Origin: Romanomermis culicivorax
Taxonomy: Eukaryota > Nematoda > Enoplea > Mermithida > Mermithidae
Assembly: GCA_963922205.1 (NCBI GenBank)
Contig: CAWUHX010000157.1
Coordinates: 749,001 to 813,000 of the forward strand
Direction: 5' to 3'
DNA: 64,000 bases
Below, one piece after another: positions 11,401-22,260 of this stretch (position 1 is its first letter; each line of letters starts with the position of its first letter). The notes beneath the pieces are model-generated. The model was given only the letters and a program-made list of their open reading frames with translations, had not been told where the DNA came from and searched no databases. Both the position numbers and the translations under genes were made by a program.

Positions 11401-14400
11401 ATATCATAGTGAAGTTTTCAAACTGTGGAGAGATCAATAAAATGGAAAAAGAAGAGAAAAAACGCAAAGAATAAAACAAAATAGCCGTCAAGAAAAGAAA
11501 AATGACGTTAAAAGTATGGAAAACAATCAAATCGAGATATCAAAAAAATAATAAAAAGCATGAAAGAGAAAGTAAAAAAATAATATGCAATCCAAAGTGA
11601 AATATGTGACCATGATATCCTGATGAAAATCAGAAAACTCGCAACAAAGAAAAAAGATAAAGATCAAATTTAAAATAGGACCAAAAACTAAGGGAAATCG
11701 AAAAAAGATGGAGGCAGATCAATATCTGAAATAAAGAAAATCAGGATCATGATTATCAGGGCATAAATATGAACATAAACACTAAAGAGGGTAGAATAGC
11801 TCAAAAACATGCAAAACATACAAATCAAAAACAAACAAAAACATAACATACAGAACCCATATAGTATGAGTGGGGGAAAAATCGGGTCAAATCAATTCGA
11901 AGATAAAAAATATCGCACACAATCAAGATGAAAAAGAAAGAATTAAAAATTCAAGATTGATTAGAATTGTGAATATTTCCAAATTGAGATGAGCATGAAT
12001 ATCAAAATTGTAAGAAAATATGAACAGGTATAATCGAAAAAGTAAGTAGAAAACACGAAACCAGAAAAAAACAAAAATAACGACGATAAAAAAAATAAAC
12101 AATTATCAGAAAAACGGAGGAAACAATAAAAAATTGCGAAAAATTCAAAGATCCATAAAAATAGCGAAGCAAAAGCAAAAGATAACAACAAAAACATGAA
12201 CCTGCAAAATTAAAAAACGTCAATAAATTACAAAAATTATAACAAGAAGTAAAAAGTTCATACAATGGCATAAAGGGCAAAAAAATAAAAGAAACGAAAT
12301 ATAAAAACACAGAAATAAACCAAAAATAGAAATCGATATAAACAAACAAATTAACAAACAAAACAAAATAAAAAAAACAACAGATGAAAGAGCATAAGAC
12401 AACATCAAGAGAAAAGTTAGAAGGCATCAACAAAAATAAGCATAAATGCAACAGTTAAAATGTAAGTTAAAACGGAAAAGCTAAAAAAGCACAAATACAG
12501 AAATCAAACAACAAATAATATGAAAACAAATGCAAAATAATGATAAAAAGGCAAAAAATTGAAACCAAGTGTAACGCATAGGATTTTGGGTATTGGACTT
12601 GGAAAATAGGATAAATCCATGCCGAGCAGTTCAAAAATGATGTCAATTCTGTTCTATAGTATGCCGACATTACTCTAAAGCATACTGTAGTTTAGGAAAG
12701 TTTACAAACACTTTTAGAGGGGTTACGAATTGCTTATTGTTCGAAGAAGCCAGAATTTTGCTTATTTGATATGAAGTTAAGTTGATAGAATGGCTGATCA
12801 GTTTCCTATTGTTTTGATTTTTGAATTTTGATTTTTTCTCATATATCCCAAGAATTTGTCGGAAGTCGAATTTTACCCCTTGAAGCTTTGAATACTTCCT
12901 AAATGGAAGTATAATTTTATGAGTTGAAGCTTTGGACGTACTTTCTACACCCCCGTATCAACCCACCCACATTCTTAATGAAATTCGAATTGTATTACAT
13001 GGTCCACTATACTTTCTACACCCCCTGTATCCCCTCACACAAGGCAGCAAACCTTGATGTATATGTTTTGCAGAAGGGTATCTTTTGTGTACACCCTTAA
13101 TGTGCCTGTATAACTTTTCCCTCTCCCATCCCCCTAAAAATCAAGGGCCCCCTCTGTTGTAGTGTATTTCCGCCCATTTGTAGAATTATCCCCATGTTTG
13201 TCAATTTTTCGAAGAGGCGTGCAAGTACGGAGTGGAGCGAGTGACGTGGACCATCGAGAAACGTCTTACTGTAGCCCAAATCAGCATGGGTGCGTTGGGT
13301 TTGCTCTCGCATTATTAGTGCTATATGTTTTTTGCATTGGTCCGCCTCCCCGTGCGCAAAGAATATTGGTGTTTTCCCCCAGCACGTGGGATTTTTATAT
13401 TATTCTCGCCCACTCACATTTTGTATGCCTATGTGTTATTTTGTGTTAGATAAAATTTGGAGAAGATCCTCTCCTCATTTTTATTACATAATTGGGAGAC
13501 AAATTAAGGAACTAGGTTTTCTTAATTTGTGGGGTAATTGTTGTCAGGTTTAAGTACACTAGCTAAGTAATTAATCGGGTAAACGTGGGTGTTGGAAATA
13601 CGTGCATTAAGCACGAATTCTGGAACCCACACCTGCCTGCCTCCATTCCCGAAACCCCAACCATTCTAAAATACAACACCTCTGCCAGCAAGCCTTGACC
13701 TGAGAAATCCACCTTGAAGGCTTAACGTATATATTATTTACAGGGTGAGCCAAAAAAAGGCGACTGGTACTGATTTTCATAGCTTTCAAATCGGTGAAGC
13801 TTTTTTAATGCAGTTTCATGCCGCCGATAGGTAAAACATCTGGCATAAAAACTGCAAAGTTTCAGCCGGATTACTCGAATATTGACAGGCAAGAATCAAA
13901 AATACTAAACGTCGGTTTTTTTGCAAGTAAATTTTGAAAAATTGACAAAAATTGACAAAATCAACATGTTTTACAACAAAAAGTACGATACATCAAATCA
14001 TGAGGACCATATAATAGCTAGAAACTACAAGAGAGCCGTTTTAGTGTGTCCTGCTTACTATAATTTTAATCGTTTTTCGATCTGGTCAATGACAGAATTG
14101 ATTTTGTTTCGATTTTGTTTTTTTTTCCAATTCCAAAACAAATGCTCTTGATTTTAGCGAAATTTTGTCCCATATTAAAACAAGAAGTTAATGACTTTAA
14201 ATTACGTGTAACTTACAAATCTGGGAGACTTTTAAAGTATTGTTGTGTGTAAAAAGCTTCACAAAACTTTCCTCACTAGGAGGCAATAGGTTAACCGACA
14301 ACTGAGCGCCAGACAACTGAGCCCCGTGACAACTGAGCGCCAGACATTTGAGCGCCAACAACTGAGCACCGACTATTTAATGCATTATAATTGAGCGTTT

Positions 14401-17400
14401 TTTTGAAGCCTAAGCCCTAAGCCTGAGCCTAAGCCTAAGCCCTAAGCCTAAGCCATTAAATAGTCAGCGCTCAGTTGTTGGCGCTCAGTTGTCTGGTGCT
14501 CAGTTGTCCGCGCTCAATTGTCGGCGCTCAATTGTCTGGCGCTCAATTGTCGGGTCATGCAATAGGACAACTTTTACTTTGATTTCAAAATTTTTACTTT
14601 TTGAAAAATGACCACTTTTACTAAATTTTTGCTTCTACAGTAACCATAACCGCTAAGAGCATAAAATTTGGCCTTTTAGCAAAGATAAACTGGGCATTCT
14701 AATGCAGCAATGCGCATTAAAAAAAATTTATCCGTTCAAAAGTTATGGAAGTCAGCACCGGTCGTCTTTTTTTTGGCTCACCCTGTATACTTTTTTTTTT
14801 CAAGATGGGATCTTGATTTTTTTTCAAGATTATCATCTTGAAACAAACAACACGATACAGTTGAAAAAATTGTGATTCACTTGAAAATAAAGTCGAACGT
14901 CGGAAAACACTCTTGAACTTTTTTATTATGCATCTTGAAATTTGTGCGAAGCATAGCTTGACATTTCTGCGATGCATATTTGTTGTATTTGGAAATAGGT
15001 TGGGAGCTGATGAATTAGGGAGGATTGGGATCCCAGGGTTCGTCCTTAATGTATGTATTTCCCATGCCCACACTTACCCGATTAACTTAACTAATAGTAC
15101 TTGAACCGGACACTTATTACCCTACCAATTAAGGAAAGGTACTTCCTTAATTGTCTCCCGAATTAAAATAAACACAAAAAGGAAACCTTTCTTCAACTTT
15201 TACCTTACACAATAAACACACTTACTTACAAATGAGGCTGGTCGAGAATATAGGAAATTCACTCCCACGCACTAGGGAGAAAAACAAACAGAAATGGGCG
15301 TGGGGGGAGGCAGCGAGTATGTTATATAACTAATGGGAAAAACGCACGTAATAAAAAAAATACAAAAGAATAATGCACAAGGAGAGAGCCAGCACATGCC
15401 TACCGTCGTGTGCTACAGTAAGACGACTGTTGATGGTCGGGGATGCTCGCTCCACTTGATACTTGCGGGCCTCATGCGCGGGTTGACAAAAAATGACAAA
15501 ATCGGCGGAAACACACTACAGCACCCCTCTCCCCTTGCGGTAGATCGCCCTAAGCGATCGTCAAGAAATATCCAAAACGTGCAAGGGGAAAGGGTACCGC
15601 CACTACAGGCGGTCACCGGGGTGGCGGAAGGGATCTTTGGTATCATGCAGCGGGGCCGACGGAGTCGTTGCAGTTGTTTAAGCCGATTTTGAACGGTGCG
15701 TAGGGTGAGACCTCCCAATGCATGTCGCAACTAGCGAGGCCATAAGTTCGGCAACACTGCAGCTTGCGTTGTCACTCCGTCCGCACCCATATACTGGAGT
15801 GCACCAGCATACAACGCCATGCGGATGGGAGGGTGAGGCCGGCCACTACGATGATGGTGATAATCGGAACAGGCACACAAGGCGGCGGAGGAGACATAAG
15901 GACAAACGGCGCAAGTGTGGGCTTGTGGCGGTAGAACAAGTCGAGTCATCTTACTGCGTGGTCTTAGCATCGGCTGCACGGGCGCTGGGAATACTAGTAC
16001 AAAAATAAAGCACAACAAAAGAGATTAGAAAAAACAAAACAACCGGTATGAACGAGGTTAACGAAAACAAAGAGGAAAGAAAAACAAGAAGAATAATACA
16101 CAAGGAGAGAGCCAACGCACGGGTACCGACGTGTGCTACAGTAAGACGACTGTTGATTGTCTGCGTTGCTCGCTCCACTTGGTACTTGCGGGCCTCATGC
16201 GGGGGTTGACAAAAAATGACAAAATCGGCGGAAACACACTACAACATATTGAAAAAATGTTCTGCATCACATTCGAAGGTAACAATTTTTTTTCGAGTGG
16301 TAACAAATTTTTCCCAGTAGTGATCATTTTTTTCAAGTGGCTGTACTCGCATTCTGTACAGTGTACTGTAGTGTAATACCTGATTACTGTAGAAAAAAAC
16401 CTAAATCATTTTCAAATTTCCTGGAAACAAAAAATTTACCAATCGTCAACAGGGTGGACGTTATGAAAAAAATTGCCGATTCAAAATTCCATTCGTTGAT
16501 CCAATCACTATTGATTTCTTCGTCGCTCGAATCGCCACCGCCGGCCAAATTTCTAGCCGATTTACTGGCACGGTGAAGTTTGTGCATTTCGACGATGAAA
16601 TCGTCGAATTTTCGACCAGCGATTTGATCGAAAGAAAATTTATCATGTTTCAATTCGATGGACAAACGCGTCAAATCGTCCAACAAATCGTTTTGAAAAT
16701 GTTTAATTTTTTGAGTACGATTTTTTTGTTGTTCTACGAAAGTTGGTTTCTCCAAAGCGATTAAAATCAAAGCGCCGCTGATCACGTAAATCAAGGACAA
16801 AAGCCATAGACTGGCGTGGGGCCAAACGACTTTTAAAGCCTGAAAAGTTGGAGTTGAGGATTCTACTGCTCCATGTTGATCTAATTCTTTTTCCTAAGCC
16901 CTTTCCTTACCCCTTATCTGCTTATCTTTATTTTACCCTTAATACCAGTATCCTTATCCTTATGATTATCCTCATCCTTTTGATTCTCTTCATCCTTTTG
17001 ATTCTCTTCATCCTTATCTTTACCCATATGATTATCCTCAATACCATTATCCTTATCCTTATGATTATCCTTAATACCATTATCCTCATCCCTCTGATTA
17101 TCCTCATCGTCATCCTCATCCTCATCCTTATCGTCATGCTTATGCTTATCCTTACCCTTATCCTTGCCCTGACACGTATTTTTAGTCTCGTCTTCATACC
17201 AACTCCTAGAGTAGGCAGGAACTCAAAGAGTGGTTCAGGAATTGGTTCAGTAGTTTTGGAACTCATAGAGTAGACAGAAAATCCAAGAGTTCTTCAGCAG
17301 CTCCCACGAACTCCTAGAGTAGTTCAGAAACACCTAGACCAGTTTAAGAGTTTCTACTTCAGGATTTCCTGGAGTAATTTATGAACTGCCAGGGTAGTTA

Positions 17401-19277
17401 GGAGAACTCCCAGACCAGTTCAGGAACTCGTAGAGTAGTTCAACAACTTATAGAGTAGTTCTGTAACTCCTAGAGTATTTTAGAAATTCATACAATAGTT
17501 CAGTAAACCTGAGAGATGTTGACAAACTCATAGAGCAGATTTGGAACTCTGCAGCACTTCTTTAACTCCTAGACTAGTTCAGGAACTGTTAAAATAATTC
17601 ACGAACAGTTAGAGTAATGCTGGAACTACGAGAGTATTTCAGGAACTCCTTGAATAGTTCAGGAACGCTTATAGTACTTCACGAACTCGTAGAGTAGTTC
17701 AGAACTCAGAGCCTAATTCAGGAACTGCTAGCATTGTACAGGAATTCTCCAAGAGTAGTTCAGGAAGTCCTAAAATAGTTCAATAACTTTTAGACTAGCT
17801 CTGGAAGTCCTAGAGTAGTTCAGTAACTCGTAAACTAATTCACGAACTCCTAGAGTAGTTCAGAGTTCACGAACTGCTAAAGTAGTTCAGAACCTCTTAG
17901 AGAAGTTGCGGAACTCGTAGAAAGTTCACGAACTCCTACAGTAGTTCACGAAGTCGTGTAATTGAAGAGTTCCCACAGTAGTTCAGGAATCCTGGATTAA
18001 TTCACGAATTCCTAGACTAATTCAGAGTTCACGAACTGCTAAATTAACTCAAGAACTCTTAGAGTAGTCGAGGAACTCCTGGATTAGTTTCACGAACTCC
18101 TAGAAAAGTTCAGGAAGTTGTATAGTAATGCGGCAATTCCTAAAGTAAATCTGCATGTCCTGGAGTAGTTCAGGAACTCCGAGATGGAGTAGCTTTGGAA
18201 CTCCTGCCGCAGCTCAGGAACTCCTAGAGTAGTTAAGGAACTCAAAGAGTAGTTAACGGACTCTTTAGAGTAGGTTAGGAACTTCTAGAGTATAGTCTGT
18301 TTTTCTTGAAATTAGTGGAAAGCAAGTAGTATTTCAGATTTTCACCGTTTTCTAATTGAAAATATATCAAATGGAAATTTCTGAGCACACTGAGCTCACC
18401 TTCAACAATTTTTCGAGTGAAAAATTTTACGACGAAAGACTTGACGATTTAGGATTTTGACCGTAGTACTGACTTATGTCACTTTTCTACTTGCAAGCAT
18501 ATATAAAAAACAGACTACAGTTCAAGAACTCCTAGCATAGTTCAGAAAGTCGCAGCGTGGTTTAGGAACTTGTATACTAGTTCAAGAATTTCTAGAGTAG
18601 GTCTAGGACCCCTAGAGTAACTCAGGAACTCCTAGGGTAATTCTGTAAGTCCTAGAGTGGTTCAGGAACTCCTCGAATAGTTTGGAAACTCCTACGTCAG
18701 TATTGATACTCCTATAGTAGTTGAGGAGCTTCTAGACTAGTCTAGAGTAGTTCAGGGTTGATGCAAGTGCATCCTTCCTACTGCTGAACTGCTCAACTCC
18801 TCCACGAGTTTAGGTGCATTTGAACGTCTCTAAGAATTCACAGCAGTCATTGGCGCAAGCAGGCCCTGAGCTTGGTCAAAGCCCACAGTCCCTCAGTGTC
18901 AATGCAGGAGCATAACTTACAGCCACGAACTTATTCCTCGGCACAGCGTCGTGGCCATCTTGGTGAGTCACGAACGGTTCTTGTTCATCGCTCCTACGTC
19001 CATCCACCATCGGCGTCAAAGTCTTCATGGCCATTCCGTCCACATTTCTGTCTACATTGTTACGTTCTTCTTCTTCTACAATCATTGTACTATTTTTCGT
19101 CCAATTTCCTTTCGTCGTTGTTATATTATCGTCAAATGTTCCATAATAATTGGAAGATGCTTGATTTTCGAGTAAAGATGAAACGAAATGATTCCCGCTG
19201 CCGGGCGCTGTCGTCGCCGTCGTTGTTCGTTGATCAACGACCGCTGCGGAATAAGGGGCAATTTTGGTTTTTTTCAT
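5046..19277 (-). CDS. Two-pore-domain (K2P/TWK) potassium channel, four exons
   Basis: This is the gene-level entry, a background potassium leak channel of the plasma membrane. Exons on the minus strand are 19277-18921, 16839-16440, 8942-8531 and 5412-5046. Every junction has GT...AG and matching phase (0, 1, 2), giving 1,536 nt or 511 residues. The order is a 119-residue hydrophilic N-terminus; M1 (about 121-149, [17 protein letters not shown]); a charged extracellular cap; pore 1 with filter TIGYGN (251-256); M2 ([16 protein letters not shown]); a basic then acidic linker; M3 ([16 protein letters not shown]); pore 2 with VGFGD (412-416); M4 ([16 protein letters not shown]); and a basic tail (RKKKREAL). 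This is the K2P topology, and the M4/tail style is that of nematode TWK channels. Oddity: the residue before VGFGD is Lys, not the usual Thr. Introns hold LTRs, a mariner and minisatellites. A strong donor-like AAGTGAGG near the end of exon 4 means the C-terminus may continue in an unseen exon. Upstream 5' exons are also possible. Confidence 0.9.
5600..8520. repeat. Tandem array with TGACGTCA and CTACAGTAATC in each unit (K2P intron 3)
   Basis: Diverged head-to-tail units of about 130-195 bp share the order CTACAGTAATCAATCGATG, CAGGAAAATTTCTC, ACTATGTACCTGCTGATCA, then GCCTTGCTGACGTCA. At least seven units keep GACGTCA, near 6,114, 6,356, 6,477, 6,786, 7,260, 7,546 and 8,382, and others have one-base variants. 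The array fills most of the last K2P intron, with a solo LTR inserted at 7,873-8,280. A related array lies at 61.5-62.35 kb. TGACGTCA is the full CREB/ATF palindrome. Whether it acts as an enhancer here is inference. Confidence 0.85.
7873..8280 (+). mobile_element. Solo LTR, TGTTG family, internally deleted
   Basis: It begins TGTTGTAGTGTGTTTCC and ends AATACAACA. A perfect 4-bp duplication, CTGG, flanks it (7,869-7,872 and 8,281-8,284). At 408 bp it is about 120 bp shorter than its relatives; the missing part is the AATTAAGGAA region. It sits inside the intronic TGACGTCA array. Confidence 0.92.
8531..8942 (-). CDS. K2P channel exon 3 (filter 1, M2, linker, M3)
   Basis: The acceptor TTGTACAG is followed by [13 protein letters not shown], completing the first selectivity filter. 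[16 protein letters not shown] is the signature just after M2 in this family. The linker has an RSSRKS basic patch and an acidic EEN stretch. M3 is hydrophobic with the CFGG motif. The donor is ACGTAAGA, phase 2. Confidence 0.95.
9000..11130. repeat. Minisatellite of AAAGTACAAAAATG-type units (K2P intron 2)
   Basis: About 2.1 kb of 11-14-bp units (variants AAAGTACAAAAATG, GAAGTACAAAAACT) with higher-order repetition: blocks of roughly 250-340 bp that include CAAATGATGGTTCACAAAAG and GAGCGTAAAAAACGAAAGTACC recur. Open frames across it read as (F-L-Y-F-x-F-C-T)n and are not proteins. Confidence 0.95.
11130..12560. repeat. A-rich, low-complexity intron sequence
   Basis: Strongly strand-asymmetric sequence (A-rich on plus, so pyrimidine-rich on the transcribed minus strand) without a clear period. 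Long F/L/I/Y/S-rich minus frames result from base composition. No motif was recognised. Confidence 0.7.
12560..13154. other. Intron sequence, nothing recognised
   Basis: The phrase ACTTTCTACACCCCC occurs twice (about 12,940 and 13,010), a small local duplication. I see nothing else. Confidence 0.4.
13155..13678 (+). mobile_element. Solo LTR, TGTTG family
   Basis: TGTTGTAGTGTATTTCC to AAATACAACA, 524 bp, with a perfect CCTC duplication (13,151-13,154 and 13,679-13,682). It carries the family landmarks CGTCTTACTGTAGCCC and GGGAGACAAATTAAGG. Confidence 0.93.
13741..14785. mobile_element. Mariner/Tc1-like non-autonomous element
   Basis: Both ends read CAGGGTGAGCCAAAAAAA inward, followed by GG/GACGAC(T/C)GGT(A/G)CTGA, and the element is flanked by TA on each side. 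TA duplication and a CAGGGTG-type terminus are standard for mariner relatives. It is 1,045 bp, of which about 270 bp is a nested telomere-repeat foldback element. I find no transposase in the remainder, so it was probably mobilised in trans. The flanking text resembles 58,050-58,110. Confidence 0.88.
14289..14559. mobile_element. Telomere-repeat foldback element, copy 2
   Basis: The arms are GACAACTGAGCGCC units on the left and inverted units on the right ending GTCGGGTCATG. The core has only a few GCCTAA/GCCCTAA units (about 14,405-14,455) next to ATTTAATGCATTATAATTGAGCG, a phrase also in copy 3. The flanks share GCAATAGG (14,283-14,290 and 14,559-14,566), an 8-bp direct repeat that slightly overlaps the element ends as defined in copies 1 and 3. 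It is nested in the mariner-like element. Confidence 0.82.
14981..16246 (-). mobile_element. Short LTR retrotransposon of the TGTTG family, non-autonomous
   Basis: Read on the minus strand it starts TGTTGTAGTGTGTTTCC at 16,246 and ends AAATACAACA at 14,981. Perfect TATT duplications flank the whole (14,977-14,980 and 16,247-16,250). The paralogous empty site near 58,340 (GCGATGCATCTTGAAAAA) shows that the 1,266 bp went in as one unit. A full LTR occupies 14,981-15,523. A second copy of the LTR's first 170 bp is at the other end, after which sequence diverges. No gag-pol frame is present. Confidence 0.85.
15524..15985 (-). other. GC-rich interior of the short LTR element
   Basis: This is distinctly more GC-rich than its surroundings and contains dyads such as GGTACCGCC...GGCGG. 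Two minus-strand frames run through it in the same phase, separated by one stop. The second includes [13 protein letters not shown], which faintly recalls a helix-turn-helix but is too short to assign. It may be captured cargo or a degenerate internal region. Confidence 0.4.
16440..16839 (-). CDS. K2P channel exon 2 (M1, cap and pore helix 1)
   Basis: The acceptor TTTTCAG precedes [16 protein letters not shown], the first membrane segment. The long charged loop that follows fits the extracellular cap and includes an NRT sequon. The pore helix ends in TSTLLTI, and the codon for the first filter glycine is split by the intron (phase 1; donor GTAAAT). Confidence 0.92.
16890..17190. repeat. Pyrimidine minisatellite, TCCTTATCC/ATTATCC units (K2P intron 1)
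   Basis: Imperfect short units such as ATCCTTATCC, ATTCTCTTC and ATTATCCTC repeat for about 300 bp immediately upstream of the exon 2 acceptor on the transcribed strand. Confidence 0.85.
17200..18770. repeat. 20-bp minisatellite AGGAACTCCTAGAGTAGTTC (K2P intron 1)
   Basis: Dozens of diverged 20-bp units cover about 1.5 kb. The unit contains the near-palindrome GAACTCCTAGAGTAGTTC. The array is interrupted at about 18,300-18,520 by unique AT-rich sequence, then resumes in phase of sequence, which suggests an insertion. Confidence 0.92.
18921..19277 (-). CDS. K2P channel exon 1 (N-terminus)
   Basis: The ATG at 19,277 opens [15 protein letters not shown], a Ser/Thr/Asn-rich, probably cytoplasmic tail. 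The exon ends in GTGGCT before the strong donor GTAAGT, phase 0, matching the acceptor of exon 2. It contains N-glycosylation-like triplets (NIT, NWT, NST) that should be unused if this end is cytoplasmic. Assignment to this gene rests on strand, phase and position, not on homology, because N-termini of this family are variable. Confidence 0.65.
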
Positions 19278-19329
19278 TTTATGATCGAACAATAGTCGGC
19301 AATTTAAGGTAGCGCAGGCAAAAAAAGAA

Positions 19330-19850
19330 AATGAGCAATTTTCTTTCCTTGGTTATATCGTTCGGATGAAATATGTAAGAAAAAAGTTCATTTTATAAAT
19401 AGAATAGCCTGTTATATTTGAGACTCGATTTTCCAAGCCGGGAATGACACGTAGTACTGTAGAATATGTAAATTAGCTTTGGTAATATAAGAACCAGCAA
19501 CAACCAATATTTTTTGCCCCCGAAGACTAAAACTCTCGCTTTTTTCCCGTTTTGTAGAAGCTTTTCCCGCTGAAACGAGATGGATGGTTATTTCTGGAAA
19601 GTATAGGAAAAAATATACTCGGTAAATATATGCTATGCATACTAAAAAGATAAGTTGGGCAGGATATGGCTTAGATGGAAAGTTGGACTGTAGTCCCAAT
19701 CTGGATTTTCGATATACGGGAAGAATGGAAAATAAATGTATCTAGGAGCCGAAAGTCGAAGAACTAAAAGAATTAAAGATGGACGGTAAAGATTGGCGTG
19801 GGAGAAAGATGAGGTAGAGGATCGAGGGAGCAGAGACGGGGAAAACAGGT
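19330..19850. other. Region upstream of the channel gene, nothing recognised
   Basis: This is the likely promoter side of the K2P gene if 19,277 is the true start. I find no obvious TATA box or trans-splice acceptor that fixes the 5' end. Confidence 0.35.
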
Positions 19851-20190
19851 AGATTATCGATTGTGTCTCACTTTGGCGCCCATCTCACTTTGGCGTCCGT
19901 CTCACTTTGGCGCCCATCTCACCTTGGCGCCCGTCTTACTTTGGCGCCTCGTCTCACTTCGGCGCCCAAGCTGTGTCTCACTATGGCGCCCATCTCACTT
20001 TGGCGCCAGTCTCACTTTGGCGCCAGTCTCACTTTGGCGCCCGTCTCTCTTTTGCGCCCGTCTCACTTTGGCGCCCGTCCTACTTTAGCGCATTGTATGT
20101 CCTAATAAACAAGCAACGTGTCTTCATCTATGCAAATTTTACGCGCATTTTTGCAAATGGCTATAAATAGTTCAGGCCACCCTGAATAGC

Positions 20191-20211
20191 TCTCTCTCTC
20201 TCTCTCTCTCT
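20191..20211. repeat. (TC)n microsatellite
   Basis: An uninterrupted run of about ten TC dinucleotides inside the foldback element. Confidence 0.95.
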
Positions 20212-20214
20212 AAA

Positions 20215-21130
20215 TGGTGGAAAATAAAATAATCAGTTATGGTGCCAAACTTCACTGAATAAAAACACTTTTCATAAAACCAAAATAGCTGATTTCGAGG
20301 AAGCCCGCTTTATCCTATCTTTGCATGGTCAAATTTTAATTTTTGTTTGTGAAAGTAGAATTAATCCGGATTATTTTTATTTGCTCAAAAAGAAAAAAGT
20401 GAAACGATTAGCCATCGTTGGTGAAGTCATGTACTTCGAATGCATTTCTTGCAAGAGTCATGGGAATCCCATGGGTCATGACACAGTTCATGAGTGAGGA
20501 TGCAATCAAATCCGGATCACGGTCACAATTCACTTTGCATGCCTCTTACCAGTCCAAAATTAAAGCTAAGCATATCAAACCTGAAATGATTTTTTATTTT
20601 TTTTCTAATTTTTCACTAATTTTTTTTACCATGCGAATTTTATGCGAAATCCTACAATTTACAATGTTCTCCGGGAAAATTAGCAATTTACATAATGCAA
20701 TATAAAAATAGCCTTCGTCTATTTTTGGGGAAACGGGATTCAACAATTTTGAGGAATTGGAAGTTTCAAGAAAAAGCTTTGAAGCATTCTTCTTGGGAAG
20801 AGGAATTTTGGGGAAACTTAACCTTCAGGGAATGATGTGTCACATGCCGACGAATTTCGTCCAAGGTCACGTGATTCACATCACAATTTTTCGTTATGTT
20901 TTTCGTTACGTTTTGTATTACAGTAATTTGCATCAATTTTGCGTTTCGTTTTTATAATTTTTACATGCAATTTATGTGTGTACTTTTTATGTTTCGTTTC
21001 TGTTTCATTTGCCCACATTTTATTTCCGTTTCAATTTATTATTTTCCATCGCACGCGTAGTCTTCGGTATGTACCCGCTAGTCAAGAATTTCTGTTAGAG
21101 ATAAGCTCTCCGAGCTCATCGCTGTAATTG
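20215..21130. other. Interior of the foldback element, nothing recognised
   Basis: AT-rich sequence without a recognisable coding motif or repeat. Confidence 0.4.
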
Positions 21131-21339
21131 GAGCACAATGTGCACCTCTTATCAGTAAAAACTAGCGACGTTTCACAAGGTGAAACAACTAGTTTGAAAT
21201 TCTCACTAGTGACGTTCCTATGTTAAGCATGGAGAGTGAAAACTCACCCCAATGCTTAAGGTTGTGAACTGGAAAATGTCTATGTGACCATAGGCATCTT
21301 CTGCAATGATTTCCACAGCAGAAGTTAGCTTGGGGGAGT

Positions 21340-22260
21340 GTTAACTCCGCCCAAGGCATACTGTAGTTTATGGAGCCCTTTAAAAGGGCATGTTTTGTCA
21401 TTTTTGTGTCTTATTCCAACTCATTATTGGGCCTAACTGGTGTTTTGTCTTTTAGCCTTGCGTCCGCGTTTGCCATTCGTCAACTTTTATTATATTTTAT
21501 ATTGTCTACTGCGTTCGCCGCTCGTCGAATAAAATTTACATATTCTCGCCTCCAGCCTCCTTATGCATTACCAATACAGTAACCCGACCGTAGGAACCCG
21601 TCCCCGTCACTGTTAATCGAATACCCCCATCCCCCTCACTGAGGAAACGTTTGTTACCACCACCTGCCGATCTGTAGCAGTATTACCCTACGCCAAATCG
21701 CCCGGATTCCCGTTCCCACTCATTGCTGTCCGTAGGACCCGCACTTTGACCCCAGAGCCCATCGCCCAGCGCCGATTAGTTTGAGAAGAGGTTTCGTAAG
21801 TCTTCTCAGGGGTTATTATTGTTGAGGGTATATTTGTGGGAGTCTCCCCTAAGCTAGTTTCTCTCGGAAGTACCCTCAGTTGAGAAAGCCCTCAGACCCT
21901 TGAGGTCAGGGCCAATAAGGGGATTTAGGTTAACAATCGGGTCCCCTACAGTATGCCATTCTGCGAATGGCACCGTCCCTCATTCTCAGTGAATGGGGAC
22001 TAGGGATTGGCACCCCTGACCTGGCCGCGTTGTCCATTATTCTACAGCATAACCCTAGGACAAGGCCGAGGTACACCATAGGTTTACCTGTGGTAATACC
22101 AGCTGGGTTAAGTTCCCGAAGTAGATAAACCAAAAGGAACCACCCAACGGGGTCACAGCATGCCACTTCCAGTGACATGACTATATTTTCTATGGGATAT
22201 GGTATGGGTTTCCCATCAATGTGACTGATCACCAATTCAGTTAATGTGACATTGCTCCCA
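21340..22260 (+). mobile_element. LTR-like segment, unclassified
   Basis: It starts with TGTTAACTCCGCCC, has a TATA-like CCTTTAAAAGG at about 21,379, AATAAA at about 21,527, and then markedly more GC-rich sequence. This is the order of promoter and polyadenylation signals in an LTR followed by internal sequence. The ends cannot be fixed and no coding domain is recognisable, so the call is tentative. Confidence 0.35.

Noticed and set aside
11961..12670. Hydrophobic minus frames in the A-rich block
   Set aside because: Caused by strand-biased base composition; no motif, splice support or codon pattern.
15413..16018. Two adjoining minus-strand frames in the short LTR element as a real gene
   Set aside because: They are separated by a stop, lack a recognisable domain, and lie in a mobile element interior; kept only as 'GC-rich interior'.
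18872..19312. Plus-strand frame opposite K2P exon 1
   Set aside because: Shadow of the minus-strand exon, whose donor and phase match the next channel exon.
19861..20170. Three overlapping frames with repeated HFGAHLTLAPVSLWRP
   Set aside because: All three frames are open because the 16-17-bp foldback unit has no stops; not a gene.
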